Source: Treponema sp. (GTDB lineage Bacteria > Spirochaetota > Spirochaetia > Treponematales > Breznakiellaceae). Taken from it: DNA of 7,289 nucleotides. Under the pieces are notes generated by a model. It saw nothing but the letters and a program-made list of their open reading frames with translations. It had not been told where the DNA came from and made no database searches. Location of the stretch: positions 1 through 7,289 of the forward strand of contig JAISEB010000071.1 of assembly GCA_031264395.1 (NCBI GenBank), given 5' to 3'. Positions 1 through 6,041 of this stretch are shown piece by piece. A program made the position numbers and the translations under genes. Positions within the stretch are counted from its first letter, which is position 1; the number at the start of each line of letters is the position of its first letter.

Positions 1-744
1 GAGATCGTAGTGTTCGTGCAGCACCTCGCTGGCCTCCGACCGCACCGCTTCGGTGTTCAGCTTGTCGTAATGGCCCTTGATGCTCTGGGACAAAACCTTG
101 AGGGAATCGATGAGCGCCCGGGCCTCTTCACGGGCGTTGAGGACCATGAAGTGGCCGTTTTCTTTTATGGTTTCGCCGCAGAGGGAGGAATAGACATTGA
201 CCACGTGGCTTTCGTATTCGGTCTTGAGCCCTTCGTCAACCTTGACCAGGGATTCGAAAAAAGGCCGGCCCCAGGGGGTGATGTTGATGACCCTGGTAAA
301 GTCCGCGAGGGTTTCCTCGCCGAGCCAGCCCGCGCCGATGAGCCGCCGCAGGAAACGGTTCGCCGCTTCCCGCTCGTCAAAGCGCCTTCCCCCCTGGGGG
401 GATTCGCCTGAAACACCGGTTTCTTCGGCGGCGCCAAAAGCAAACTCCGGGGAACCGTCTTCCGCCTCCGTAGCCGGAGCAACCTTCCCCGAACTGTCCG
501 GGGGCAATTCGGCGGCGCCGGATTCCCCGGCATCGTCGCTTTCTTCGGCCAGGGCATCCCGGTGGAGCGCAAGGTAGCCGGTGAACTCCCGGATTACCAA
601 CTCCCGCTCAAGGCCCCTGGTGTTTTCCTGAAAGAGCCGGTAGTACAGCACCAGGAGGGCCGCGTAATGCCGCCGGTTCACCCCGGCCAGGGGGGAGAAA
701 AAATTTTCAGGCAGTATGGAAAAAACGCCTTGACCTCCCGGCAT
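1..744 (-). CDS. jetA: Wadjet defence protein JetA, N-terminal part (cut by left window edge)
   Basis: The reverse strand is open for 248 codons from ATG at 744-742 to the window edge; an in-frame TGA at 750-748 fixes the earliest start. The product begins MPGGQGVFSILPENFFSPL and shows the landmarks I recall for the JetA family (Pfam JetA, formerly DUF5716): the N-terminal F-x-x-(L/I)-P-E-N-F-F-S-x-L-A segment (8-20), YAALLVLYYRLFQEN (27-41), a winged-helix-like stretch NRFLRRLIGAGWL (129-141), TEYESHVVNVYSSL (175-188) and helices ending in EVLHEHYDL (240-248). JetA is the kleisin/MukF-like subunit that joins JetB to the JetC SMC ATPase; with the nuclease JetD the complex recognises and cuts circular plasmid DNA. 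A Glu/Ala/Gly/Ser-rich stretch at about 66-120 looks like a disordered insertion. The C-terminus and jetB, jetC and jetD should lie to the left, outside the window. The identification is from memory of the family, not a search. Confidence 0.82.
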   Translation of the reverse strand, partial: MPGGQGVFSILPENFFSPLAGVNRRHYAALLVLYYRLFQENTRGLERELVIREFTGYLALHRDALAEESDDAGESGAAELPPDSSGKVAPATEAEDGSPEFAFGAAEETGVSGESPQGGRRFDEREAANRFLRRLIGAGWLGEETLADFTRVINITPWGRPFFESLVKVDEGLKTEYESHVVNVYSSLCGETIKENGHFMVLNAREEARALIDSLKVLSQSIKGHYDKLNTEAVRSEASEVLHEHYDL

Positions 745-750
745 GGTTCA

Positions 751-779
751 ACGGTAGGGGAAGGGGGTTGCTTTGTCAA
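751..779 (-). promoter_or_regulatory. candidate promoter for jetA
   Basis: On the minus strand a perfect TTGACA (779-774) is followed after 17 bases by TACCGT (756-751), a weak -10 that keeps only T, A and final T of the consensus. It would start transcription within a few bases of the jetA ATG at 744, giving an almost leaderless message. That fits the absence of a Shine-Dalgarno sequence upstream of the ATG. The 68-base gap to the permease holds no hairpin with a T run, so read-through from the transporter operon is also possible. Confidence 0.3.
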
Positions 780-812
780 GGGGACAGCGGAAAAAGTTTG
801 GTTATAAGCGGG

Positions 813-1778
813 CTATCTCATTTTTTTGACGGTGAACCGGTCAAAGGCTACCGCAAGGAGGATAAAAAGGCCAATAACTACTTGGTGGAAAAAGGTGTTG
901 ACGTTAAGGAGACTGAGGCCGTTACGGATAGTCGCCATAAGTATTGCGCCAAAGGCCGTGCCGATGATGTTGCCTTTGCCGCCGGACATACTGGTGCCGC
1001 CGATCACCGTTGCCGCAATGGCATCCATTTCGTAGGCATTGCCCGCCTCGGGGATGGCAGCCTCGCTGCGGGACGCCAGAATTATCCCCGCCAGGGCGCA
1101 AAAAACGCCGCTTAACATAAAGACCATGGTTTTGATCCGGTCCACGGGAATGCCAACCAGCCGCGCCGCATCTTCGTTACTGCCAATGGAAACCGTGTAG
1201 CGTCCAAATCGGGTCTTATAGAAAAGATAATAGCTTATCCCCAACATAACAATGGTGATGATAATAGGCGCCGGGAAAACGCCCACATAGCCCTGCCCGA
1301 TAAACCGGAAGGCAGGAGCCCGCAGCCCGTACAGGGGAATGCCTTTGGTGTATACATAGATTATTCCCCGAAGTATGCTCATTGTCCCCAGGGTGGCAAT
1401 GAAATACGGAATGCCCAGCTTGGTGACAATAAGACCGTTAATCGTCCCGATACATACGCCTATTAACAGTACTATTAATATCGCAAGATATACATTCATG
1501 CCGGAAAGGATAAACGCCGCCACGATCATGCTGCTAATGCCGACGATGGAACCCACCGAAAGGTCTATGCCGCCCATGGAAATCACAAAAGTCATGGCAA
1601 AGGCAACGATAGCTGTAAAAACCGCCTGGCGCAGGCCAATCATCACATTGGAAAGGGTCAGGAAATTCGGCGAAAGAATACTCAACACCGTAAACACAAC
1701 GATATAAACAATGATAATGCCAATGCCGTTAATATTGAGAATTTTATTGATGTTGAATTCTTTGGCTGTCGTACTCAT
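813..1778 (-). CDS. RbsC-type sugar ABC transporter permease
   Basis: A 321-residue inner-membrane permease of the ribose/galactose/xylose (CUT2) class, Pfam BPD_transp_2. It is mostly hydrophobic with about eight to ten membrane segments, the first at about residues 19-37. Family landmarks are GGIDLSVGS (69-77), PYFIATLGTMSILRG (124-138), the cytoplasmic KTRFGRYTVSIGSNEDAARLVGI loop (188-210) and YEMDAIAATVIGGTSMSGG (249-267), which couples to the ATPase. Length is normal for the family and no second permease is present, so it probably acts as a homodimer. The start overlaps the ATPase stop as ATGA (1778-1775) and has AAGGAGC seven bases upstream (AGGAG at 1790-1786), so translation is likely coupled. 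It is the last gene of the transporter operon; the cargo is not readable from the sequence. Confidence 0.93.
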   Translation of the reverse strand: MSTTAKEFNINKILNINGIGIIIVYIVVFTVLSILSPNFLTLSNVMIGLRQAVFTAIVAFAMTFVISMGGIDLSVGSIVGISSMIVAAFILSGMNVYLAILIVLLIGVCIGTINGLIVTKLGIPYFIATLGTMSILRGIIYVYTKGIPLYGLRAPAFRFIGQGYVGVFPAPIIITIVMLGISYYLFYKTRFGRYTVSIGSNEDAARLVGIPVDRIKTMVFMLSGVFCALAGIILASRSEAAIPEAGNAYEMDAIAATVIGGTSMSGGKGNIIGTAFGAILMATIRNGLSLLNVNTFFHQVVIGLFILLAVAFDRFTVKKMR

Positions 1779-3313
1779 GACAGTGCTCCTTCATTTTTTA
1801 CCGAATAATATTTTATTTTTTCCGTTGTCACCATGTCCGAATCTAGAACGGCTGAAATCTCCCCGTTGCGCATAACAAGAACCTTGTCGCAGATACTGGC
1901 GACTTCTTCCTCTTCCGAGGAAACAATCACCACGCCTTTTTTCTGCCGCAGATACTCGCCGATTGCCCTATATACCTCGGCTTTCGCGTTCACATCTATG
2001 CCCCGGGTCGGCTCTTCCAGCAGGAAAATATCGGCATCCGTCATGATCCAGCGGGAAAGCATAACTTTTTGCTGATTGCCGCCGCTGAGGTTGGTAATAA
2101 GGTCCCGGGGACCTTTGGTCCTGGTGTGGAGTCGTTCAATAAACTGATCTGTGTAAATCAATTCCTTCTTGTTGATAATGGTGTTACCCCTGGTCAGTTT
2201 TTCCAGCGCGGCGATCGTCGTGTTCCATGCCACATCCTGTAGCAGAAACAGGCCTTCGGTTTTCCGTTCGCCCGGGACAAACGCGATACGGCGTTTCATC
2301 GCATTCTTGACGTTTTTTATCATGCAGTTTTCACCGCGGATTTCGATTGCGCCGTCATCGTACGCGGCGCTGCCGAAAATCGAACGAATCACCTCGTTTT
2401 TTCCGCACCCCTCAAGACCGACAATGCCGATAACTTCCCCTTCATGCAGTTCAAAGGAAATGTTTTTAAAAATGCCGGCTTTTGAAAGAGCGGTAACTTT
2501 CATCAGGAGCCCGCCTATTTCCGCCTTTGGTTTTGGATACTGGGCCTTGAGGGATTTGCCGACCATATTCGAAATAATGGCGTCCATCGAGAACTGCGAC
2601 ACCGGCCCCTCCGCCACCATGTTTCCGTCACGGAGAATATGTACTGTGTCGCAGATCCGCAGTATTTCATCAAGATGATGGGAAATGAAAATAATGGAGC
2701 GCCCCTTGTCGCGCAGTGTTCTGATTACGGAGAATAATTGTTCCCGCTCGGGAGCTTCAAGCGCGGCGGTCGGCTCATCCATGATGATGATCTTTGCATC
2801 CGCATAAACAGTCCGCGCTATTTCCACCATTTGCTTTTGGGCAAGGGGAAGCCGGCGGAGGGCTACATCAATATTGATGGACATTTTTAGTTCATCTTGA
2901 AGAACTTTTTGCGCGGCTTCCCGCATTGTCTTTGCGTCAAGCGGGTTAAACAGGCCACCCCTGCCCTTCGCCTTTTCACGGTTCAGGAAGATATTCTGCA
3001 CGGCGTTCAAATCGGGGATAAGGCTGAGTTCTTGATAGATCGTGCTGACGCCGAGTCTCTGGGCGGCGGCGGCGTCTTTTATATCCGCCTGCGCGCCGTC
3101 AATAGTTATGGTTCCCGCATCCTTAGGGTAGATGCCGCAGAGTATTTTAATCAACGTGGATTTTCCGGCGCCATTCTCTCCAATAAGCCCGAGCACTTGT
3201 CCGCGACGCAGGGTAAGGTCTACGCCCCGCAAAACGCTCACCGGACCGAAGGATTTGCAGATCCCCCGCATTTCAAGAACGATGTCATTCCCGCCGGTTT
3301 TTTGATCAGTCAT
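1775..3313 (-). CDS. sugar ABC transporter ATP-binding protein, two fused ATPase domains (RbsA/MglA type)
   Basis: A 512-residue protein with two ABC ATPase domains in tandem, as in RbsA, MglA and XylG. Domain 1: Walker A GENGAGKST (45-53), Q-loop IYQELS (Q94), family-style signature LPLAQKQMVEIA (155-166), Walker B/Glu IIIMDEPTAAL (175-185), H-loop SHHLDE (211-216). Domain 2: altered Walker A GLEGCGKNE (299-307), signature LSGGNQQK (409-416), LLEEPTRGID (431-440) with Glu where Walker B Asp normally sits, and SSEEEE replacing the H-loop His. A weak second site is typical of this family. I chose ATG at 3313 because GAAGGT (3323-3318) lies four bases upstream; the ATG at 3325 has no ribosome-binding site and would add four residues. 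The gene overlaps the hydrolase stop by 8 bases and the permease start by 4. It energises import through the RbsC-type permease. Confidence 0.94.
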   Translation of the reverse strand: MTDQKTGGNDIVLEMRGICKSFGPVSVLRGVDLTLRRGQVLGLIGENGAGKSTLIKILCGIYPKDAGTITIDGAQADIKDAAAAQRLGVSTIYQELSLIPDLNAVQNIFLNREKAKGRGGLFNPLDAKTMREAAQKVLQDELKMSINIDVALRRLPLAQKQMVEIARTVYADAKIIIMDEPTAALEAPEREQLFSVIRTLRDKGRSIIFISHHLDEILRICDTVHILRDGNMVAEGPVSQFSMDAIISNMVGKSLKAQYPKPKAEIGGLLMKVTALSKAGIFKNISFELHEGEVIGIVGLEGCGKNEVIRSIFGSAAYDDGAIEIRGENCMIKNVKNAMKRRIAFVPGERKTEGLFLLQDVAWNTTIAALEKLTRGNTIINKKELIYTDQFIERLHTRTKGPRDLITNLSGGNQQKVMLSRWIMTDADIFLLEEPTRGIDVNAKAEVYRAIGEYLRQKKGVVIVSSEEEEVASICDKVLVMRNGEISAVLDSDMVTTEKIKYYSVKNEGALS

Positions 3314-4124
3314 AATAACCTTCATCTGATTTTATGAGGGTTTTGTAAAATTCAGCATCATGACTGTACCAAATTTGGGCATTGGTTTTACGCTGCAAAT
3401 CGGCGATGCGCCTGACCGTATTGTAATAGCCGCGGGTATCCCAGGCAAGACCGGGGTAGCGGATTGGCGGCCCGAGATTCTCGGCGATGTTAATCGCGTC
3501 TGAAGGCAGGATGATGGTTCCGGTGTTCGGAAGATCGACCTGCAGACCCATCATGCCAAAGGTATGCCCCGGCCCGAAATTAAGAATACGGATACCCGGT
3601 AAAAGATCATACTCCGTCGTGTTGTCTTCAATCAAATTCCAATGGAGACCGGCGCGGAGCCAGGATTCGATATCCTTCATGATATAACCGCCGGCGGGCT
3701 GCCCGATAGCGTAAAGCTTCATGGTCTGCGCCAATTCGGTGTCGCTTACGTAAATTTCAGATTTGGTGAAATATTCAAGGCAACCCGCGTGATCCTCGTG
3801 GAGGTGAGACACGACCACATGGGCGATGTCATTGGGGGCATAGCCGAGACGCCGCAGAGCCCCAACCAGAGAGTCCTTTTCCCCGGCGATGTAGGGTGTG
3901 CGCTGGATGCTGGCTTCATCCCAGCGGCCGTTCATGGCGTCCGGGTTACAGCCCGTGTCAAACAGAACCAATCCGTCCGGATGTTCAATAAGAACCGCAT
4001 ACACCGGACTTTCTACCCAGTCGCTTGTTGTATGCGGTTTGTCTTTGGTTCCCAAATTCGGCATGGCAATCAGGTTTGCCCGGTCGCACATGAGCAAACC
4101 GTTTGCCAACACGAAAAGTTTCAT
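3306..4124 (-). CDS. metallo-beta-lactamase-fold hydrolase, AHL-lactonase-like (AiiA/AttM group)
   Basis: A 272-residue cytoplasmic protein (no signal peptide) of the metallo-beta-lactamase fold, closest in layout to N-acyl homoserine lactonase family proteins. It starts MKLFVLANG, then FDTGCNPD (55-62), the metal motif SHLHEDHAG (106-114; H107, H109, D111, H112), GPGHTFG with H187, LPSDA with D209, and YSHDAEF with H255. All seven expected ligands for a two-metal site are present. Two pocket positions differ from AiiA: Glu110 where AiiA has Phe, and Asn212 where the DASY motif of AiiA has its catalytic-pocket Tyr. Lactone or ester hydrolysis is therefore likely, but a quorum-signal substrate is not shown. 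It lies 13 bases after the binding-protein gene and overlaps the ATPase gene, so it is an integral operon member that probably acts on the imported compound. No clear Shine-Dalgarno precedes the ATG; translational coupling is likely. Confidence 0.85.
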   Translation of the reverse strand: MKLFVLANGLLMCDRANLIAMPNLGTKDKPHTTSDWVESPVYAVLIEHPDGLVLFDTGCNPDAMNGRWDEASIQRTPYIAGEKDSLVGALRRLGYAPNDIAHVVVSHLHEDHAGCLEYFTKSEIYVSDTELAQTMKLYAIGQPAGGYIMKDIESWLRAGLHWNLIEDNTTEYDLLPGIRILNFGPGHTFGMMGLQVDLPNTGTIILPSDAINIAENLGPPIRYPGLAWDTRGYYNTVRRIADLQRKTNAQIWYSHDAEFYKTLIKSDEGYYD

Positions 4125-4137
4125 AGGGCTATTTTAA

Positions 4138-5142
4138 TCAATCGAAAATACTACGGTCAAGCTCTTTGAGGTTTGTTGCGTCGTAGACCGTTGAAGGACG
4201 ATTGATCACTTTCTCAACAGTCTGGCCCTTAACGCAAAAATCGTTCACCGCGTTGATAATATCAAACCCGGTGCCTTTTTCACCCACGTCGATGGTCGCC
4301 TTCATTTCTCCCGCCTCAATTGCGTCTACGCCGTCCTTGGTGCAGCCAAAGCCGACAACATCAATCTTTCCAAGAAGGCCGCGCTCTCTGATTACGATAA
4401 GGCCGCCCAGCACCATTTCATCGTAGGGGCCGTAGATCAGGTTGATATCGGGATTCGAGACCAGAATGCTTTCTGTTACCCGCTGCCCGCCGGTACGGTT
4501 CCAGTCCGCTGTCTGCGAAGCGACGATCTGGATTCGGGGGCTGTTTTTGATTGCCTCCTTAAACCCGTCCATACGCATGGTGTTTACAATACCCGCATAT
4601 CCTTCAAGAACGCCGATCTTGGTGTCCTTGTCGCCATAGTTGTCGGCCACCCATTTCCCGATGTCATAACCGGCCTTATACTGGTCATAGCCAATGCTGG
4701 AAACATAATAGATGTTTTCTTGGTCGATTTCCGTCATGTTGAAGAGAAACACGGGGATATTCGCCCTGGCCGCGTCCCTGAGGTAGGGAAGCATTGAGGC
4801 GTCGCTTTCGGTCGCCAGGGCTATGGCATCAACTTTCTGCTGGATCAGGCTTTCAAGGATATTTCCCTGCTCTTGGATCGTGCTGGTGTTGCTGGAAGGA
4901 GCCTGAACAATAAGCTCCATGTTGTCTCCAAGGCGGGCAATTTCTTCCTTGGCCCCATTGATCGTCATGGTGTAGGCGGTATTCATCGTTACCGGAACAA
5001 GAGCAACCCTCAGCTTGCGGTTTAACTGCCGGGGCTTAACCGCGTATGTATCCCCGCCCTGCTGACCGCCGCCGGCAAAAACCATGCCCATCACGAAGAT
5101 CAGGTTCATAAGAACAAACAGCCATTTTTTTGTGTTTTTCAT
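4138..5142 (-). CDS. periplasmic sugar-binding protein of ABC transporter (Peripla_BP_4)
   Basis: A 334-residue solute-binding protein of the RbsB-like family. Residues 1-23 form a signal peptide (MKNTKKW, hydrophobic core, then VFA before GGGQQGG). No lipobox cysteine is present, so the product is probably released into the periplasm. The mature part follows the two-lobe pattern: LRVALVPVTMNTAYTMTINGAKEE (44-67), QQKVDAIALAT (101-111), ARANIPVFLFN (125-135), MRMDGFKEAI (189-198), TADWNRTGG (211-219), DINLIYGPYDEMVLGGL (232-248) and IDVVGFGCTKDGVDAIEAGEMKATID (260-285). The usual sugar-contact Asp of GFD reads GFG here (264-266), hinting at an atypical ligand. ATG at 5142 has a full AGGAGG (5156-5151) about eight bases upstream. 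It is the first operon gene, 13 bases ahead of the hydrolase, and delivers ligand to the permease-ATPase pair. Confidence 0.92.
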   Translation of the reverse strand: MKNTKKWLFVLMNLIFVMGMVFAGGGQQGGDTYAVKPRQLNRKLRVALVPVTMNTAYTMTINGAKEEIARLGDNMELIVQAPSSNTSTIQEQGNILESLIQQKVDAIALATESDASMLPYLRDAARANIPVFLFNMTEIDQENIYYVSSIGYDQYKAGYDIGKWVADNYGDKDTKIGVLEGYAGIVNTMRMDGFKEAIKNSPRIQIVASQTADWNRTGGQRVTESILVSNPDINLIYGPYDEMVLGGLIVIRERGLLGKIDVVGFGCTKDGVDAIEAGEMKATIDVGEKGTGFDIINAVNDFCVKGQTVEKVINRPSTVYDATNLKELDRSIFD

Positions 5143-5186
5143 CCCAATTCCTCCTGCATATTAAAAATTGGACTTGTTCGATAACT

Positions 5187-5228
5187 TGAACCTCTGGTTC
5201 ATGGTTGGTTATCTGCCAACCAAAGGTT
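5187..5228. promoter_or_regulatory. two AACC-N3-GGTT palindromes around a GGTTGG/CCAACC repeat: candidate operators
   Basis: TGAACC-tct-GGTTCA (5187-5201, six-base perfect arms) and AACC-aaa-GGTT (5218-5228) are copies of the same pattern with centres 29 bases apart. Between and overlapping them is TGGTTGG-N7-CCAACCA (5202-5222, seven-base arms). Short symmetric sites are what dimeric GntR/FadR-type repressors bind, and the gene for such a protein begins about 120 bases away. They bracket the candidate operon promoter, which fits repression. That the divergent regulator binds here is inference. Confidence 0.5.
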
Positions 5229-5237
5229 AGCTTACAA
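5208..5237 (-). promoter_or_regulatory. candidate promoter of the transporter-hydrolase operon
   Basis: On the minus strand TTGTAA (5237-5232) and GATAAC (5213-5208) are separated by 18 bases, each matching four of six consensus bases. Transcription would begin near 5200 and leave a leader of about 55 bases before the binding-protein ATG at 5142. The -10 sits inside the GGTTGG/CCAACC repeat and one AACC-N3-GGTT palindrome lies between the two boxes. The match is only moderate. Confidence 0.4.
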
Positions 5238-5252
5238 GCCGTTTTAAGCGTA

Positions 5253-5284
5253 ATTTGTTCAAAAACCGGGATTTTTGAACAAAT
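5253..5284. repeat. perfect 13-bp inverted repeat in the divergent control region
   Basis: ATTTGTTCAAAAA (5253-5265) and its exact reverse complement TTTTTGAACAAAT (5272-5284) flank the six-base spacer CCGGGA. As DNA it could be a wide operator. As minus-strand RNA it would be a hairpin with no following T run at the base, so it is not a convincing terminator. It lies upstream of both divergent genes. Confidence 0.6.
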
Positions 5285-5287
5285 CCA

Positions 5288-5307
5288 TTAATATATTAAT
5301 ATATTAA
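5288..5307. repeat. 20-bp perfect A/T palindrome
   Basis: Positions 5288-5307 consist only of A and T, are exactly self-complementary, and contain TTAATATA in two tandem copies. The stretch holds several -10-like hexamers (for example TATATT at 5300-5305) and would melt or bend easily. It could be part of the regulator promoter or a binding site for a nucleoid protein. Confidence 0.5.
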
Positions 5308-5309
5308 CA

Positions 5310-5339
5310 TTGACAAAACACATTGTCAAGCGTTATTTT
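5310..5339 (+). promoter_or_regulatory. candidate regulator promoter overlapping a TTGACA/TGTCAA inverted repeat
   Basis: A perfect -35 TTGACA (5310-5315) is followed after 18 bases by TATTTT (5334-5339, four of six matches). The same TTGACA forms an inverted repeat with TGTCAA (5324-5329) across eight bases, a layout suited to autoregulation by a dimeric repressor. Transcription would start close to the ATG at 5346, giving a near-leaderless message. This agrees with the absence of a Shine-Dalgarno sequence. Confidence 0.35.
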
Positions 5340-5345
5340 CAATAT

Positions 5346-6041
5346 ATGTTTGAAGTTTTATCCCGATACCAGGGCGAATTGGCAGTGGATTATGCATTAC
5401 GGGTTCTGCGCTACAATATAATGACTTTACGTCTGGAGCCTGGACAGATTATTCGGGAAAACGAGATAACGGAACGCCTGGGCCTCAGCCGGACACCCCT
5501 GCGGGAAGCCCTTATCCAGCTTTCTTCCATATATCTCGTTGACATAGTTCCCCAAAGCAGAACGCATGTATCGCTCATTGATCCGGATGTGATTAAAGAA
5601 GGAATTTTTCTCCGGGCGCAGGTAGAGCCGGCGGTGGTGGAAAAGGCTTGCGCAATAATCACCGATACCGGCATCATGCAGCTTGAGGATATTCTTACCC
5701 TGCAACAGCGGCTGCTTGAGAGCAACCGGCTTGAAGAACTGCTGGTACAGGATAACGCTTTCCATAAAAAGCTCTACCAGATTTGCAGGGTGGAAAAGAC
5801 TTTTCACGCCGTTGAGGGGATCTGCGGCCAGTATGATATTATTCGCGCCTTGAGTTTGTACCACTACACAACCAAAATGGCCGTCGAGGATCACTGGAAC
5901 ATTCTCAACGCAATAAAGGACAGAAACAAGGAAATGGCGCGGAAGCTTATGACCGAACACATTATTCGGCACAATGAGGAATATTTAATGATCGAAAAAA
6001 GCTTTCCCCGCTATTTTACGCGGCGTAAAAATGACCTTTAA
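5346..6041 (+). CDS. GntR-family transcriptional regulator, FadR/FCD subfamily
   Basis: A 231-residue DNA-binding regulator. Residues 12-80 form the GntR winged helix: ALRVLRYNIMTLRLEPGQII, then ENEITERLGLSRTPLREAL with recognition-helix segment SRTPLREAL (48-56). The C-terminal helical FCD ligand domain (about 88-215) carries a full set of likely metal ligands: D136 and H140 in DNAFHKKLY, H183 in EDHWNILNAI and H205 in MTEHI. FCD regulators typically sense organic acids, often through that metal. The frame is open upstream to TTG at 5310, but that codon lies in a candidate -35 box and has no ribosome site, so I chose ATG 5346; its length suits the family. GTG at 5388 is a less likely alternative. 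Divergent placement next to the transporter operon makes it the probable local regulator, likely a repressor relieved by a product of the pathway (inference). Confidence 0.9.
   Translation: MFEVLSRYQGELAVDYALRVLRYNIMTLRLEPGQIIRENEITERLGLSRTPLREALIQLSSIYLVDIVPQSRTHVSLIDPDVIKEGIFLRAQVEPAVVEKACAIITDTGIMQLEDILTLQQRLLESNRLEELLVQDNAFHKKLYQICRVEKTFHAVEGICGQYDIIRALSLYHYTTKMAVEDHWNILNAIKDRNKEMARKLMTEHIIRHNEEYLMIEKSFPRYFTRRKNDL
6014..6030. repeat. 17-bp palindrome TTTTACGC-G-GCGTAAAA in the 3' end of the regulator gene
   Basis: Two perfect eight-base arms around one central G, lying within the codons for the last residues (FTRRK) just before the stop. It may be coincidence, a binding site, or part of an RNA 3' structure. 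No T run follows, so it is not a standard terminator. Confidence 0.4.

Noticed and set aside
10..807. Several open frames on both strands (for example 10-411 plus, 197-577 plus, 165-572 minus, 562-807 plus)
   Set aside because: They are shadows of the jetA frame, which is the only one with family-like sequence; high GC content leaves other frames open by chance.
3314..3325. Upstream ATG at 3325 as the ATPase start
   Set aside because: No Shine-Dalgarno precedes it, while ATG 3313 has GAAGGT at a suitable distance; the four extra residues cannot be excluded.
3306..4124. Calling the hydrolase a quorum-quenching AHL lactonase outright
   Set aside because: The metal ligands fit, but pocket residues differ from AiiA and the operon context points to an imported substrate, so only the broader family is supported.
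826..4639. Plus-strand open frames opposite the transporter operon
   Set aside because: Their products lack recognisable domains and lie antisense to well-identified genes with proper start sites.
5253..5284. The 13-bp inverted repeat as an intrinsic terminator
   Set aside because: It lies upstream of both divergent genes and no separate T run follows the stem on either strand.
5427..5972. Minus-strand open frame of 181 codons opposite the regulator
   Set aside because: Antisense shadow of the GntR/FCD gene, which has full domain motifs; no ribosome site or recognisable domain.
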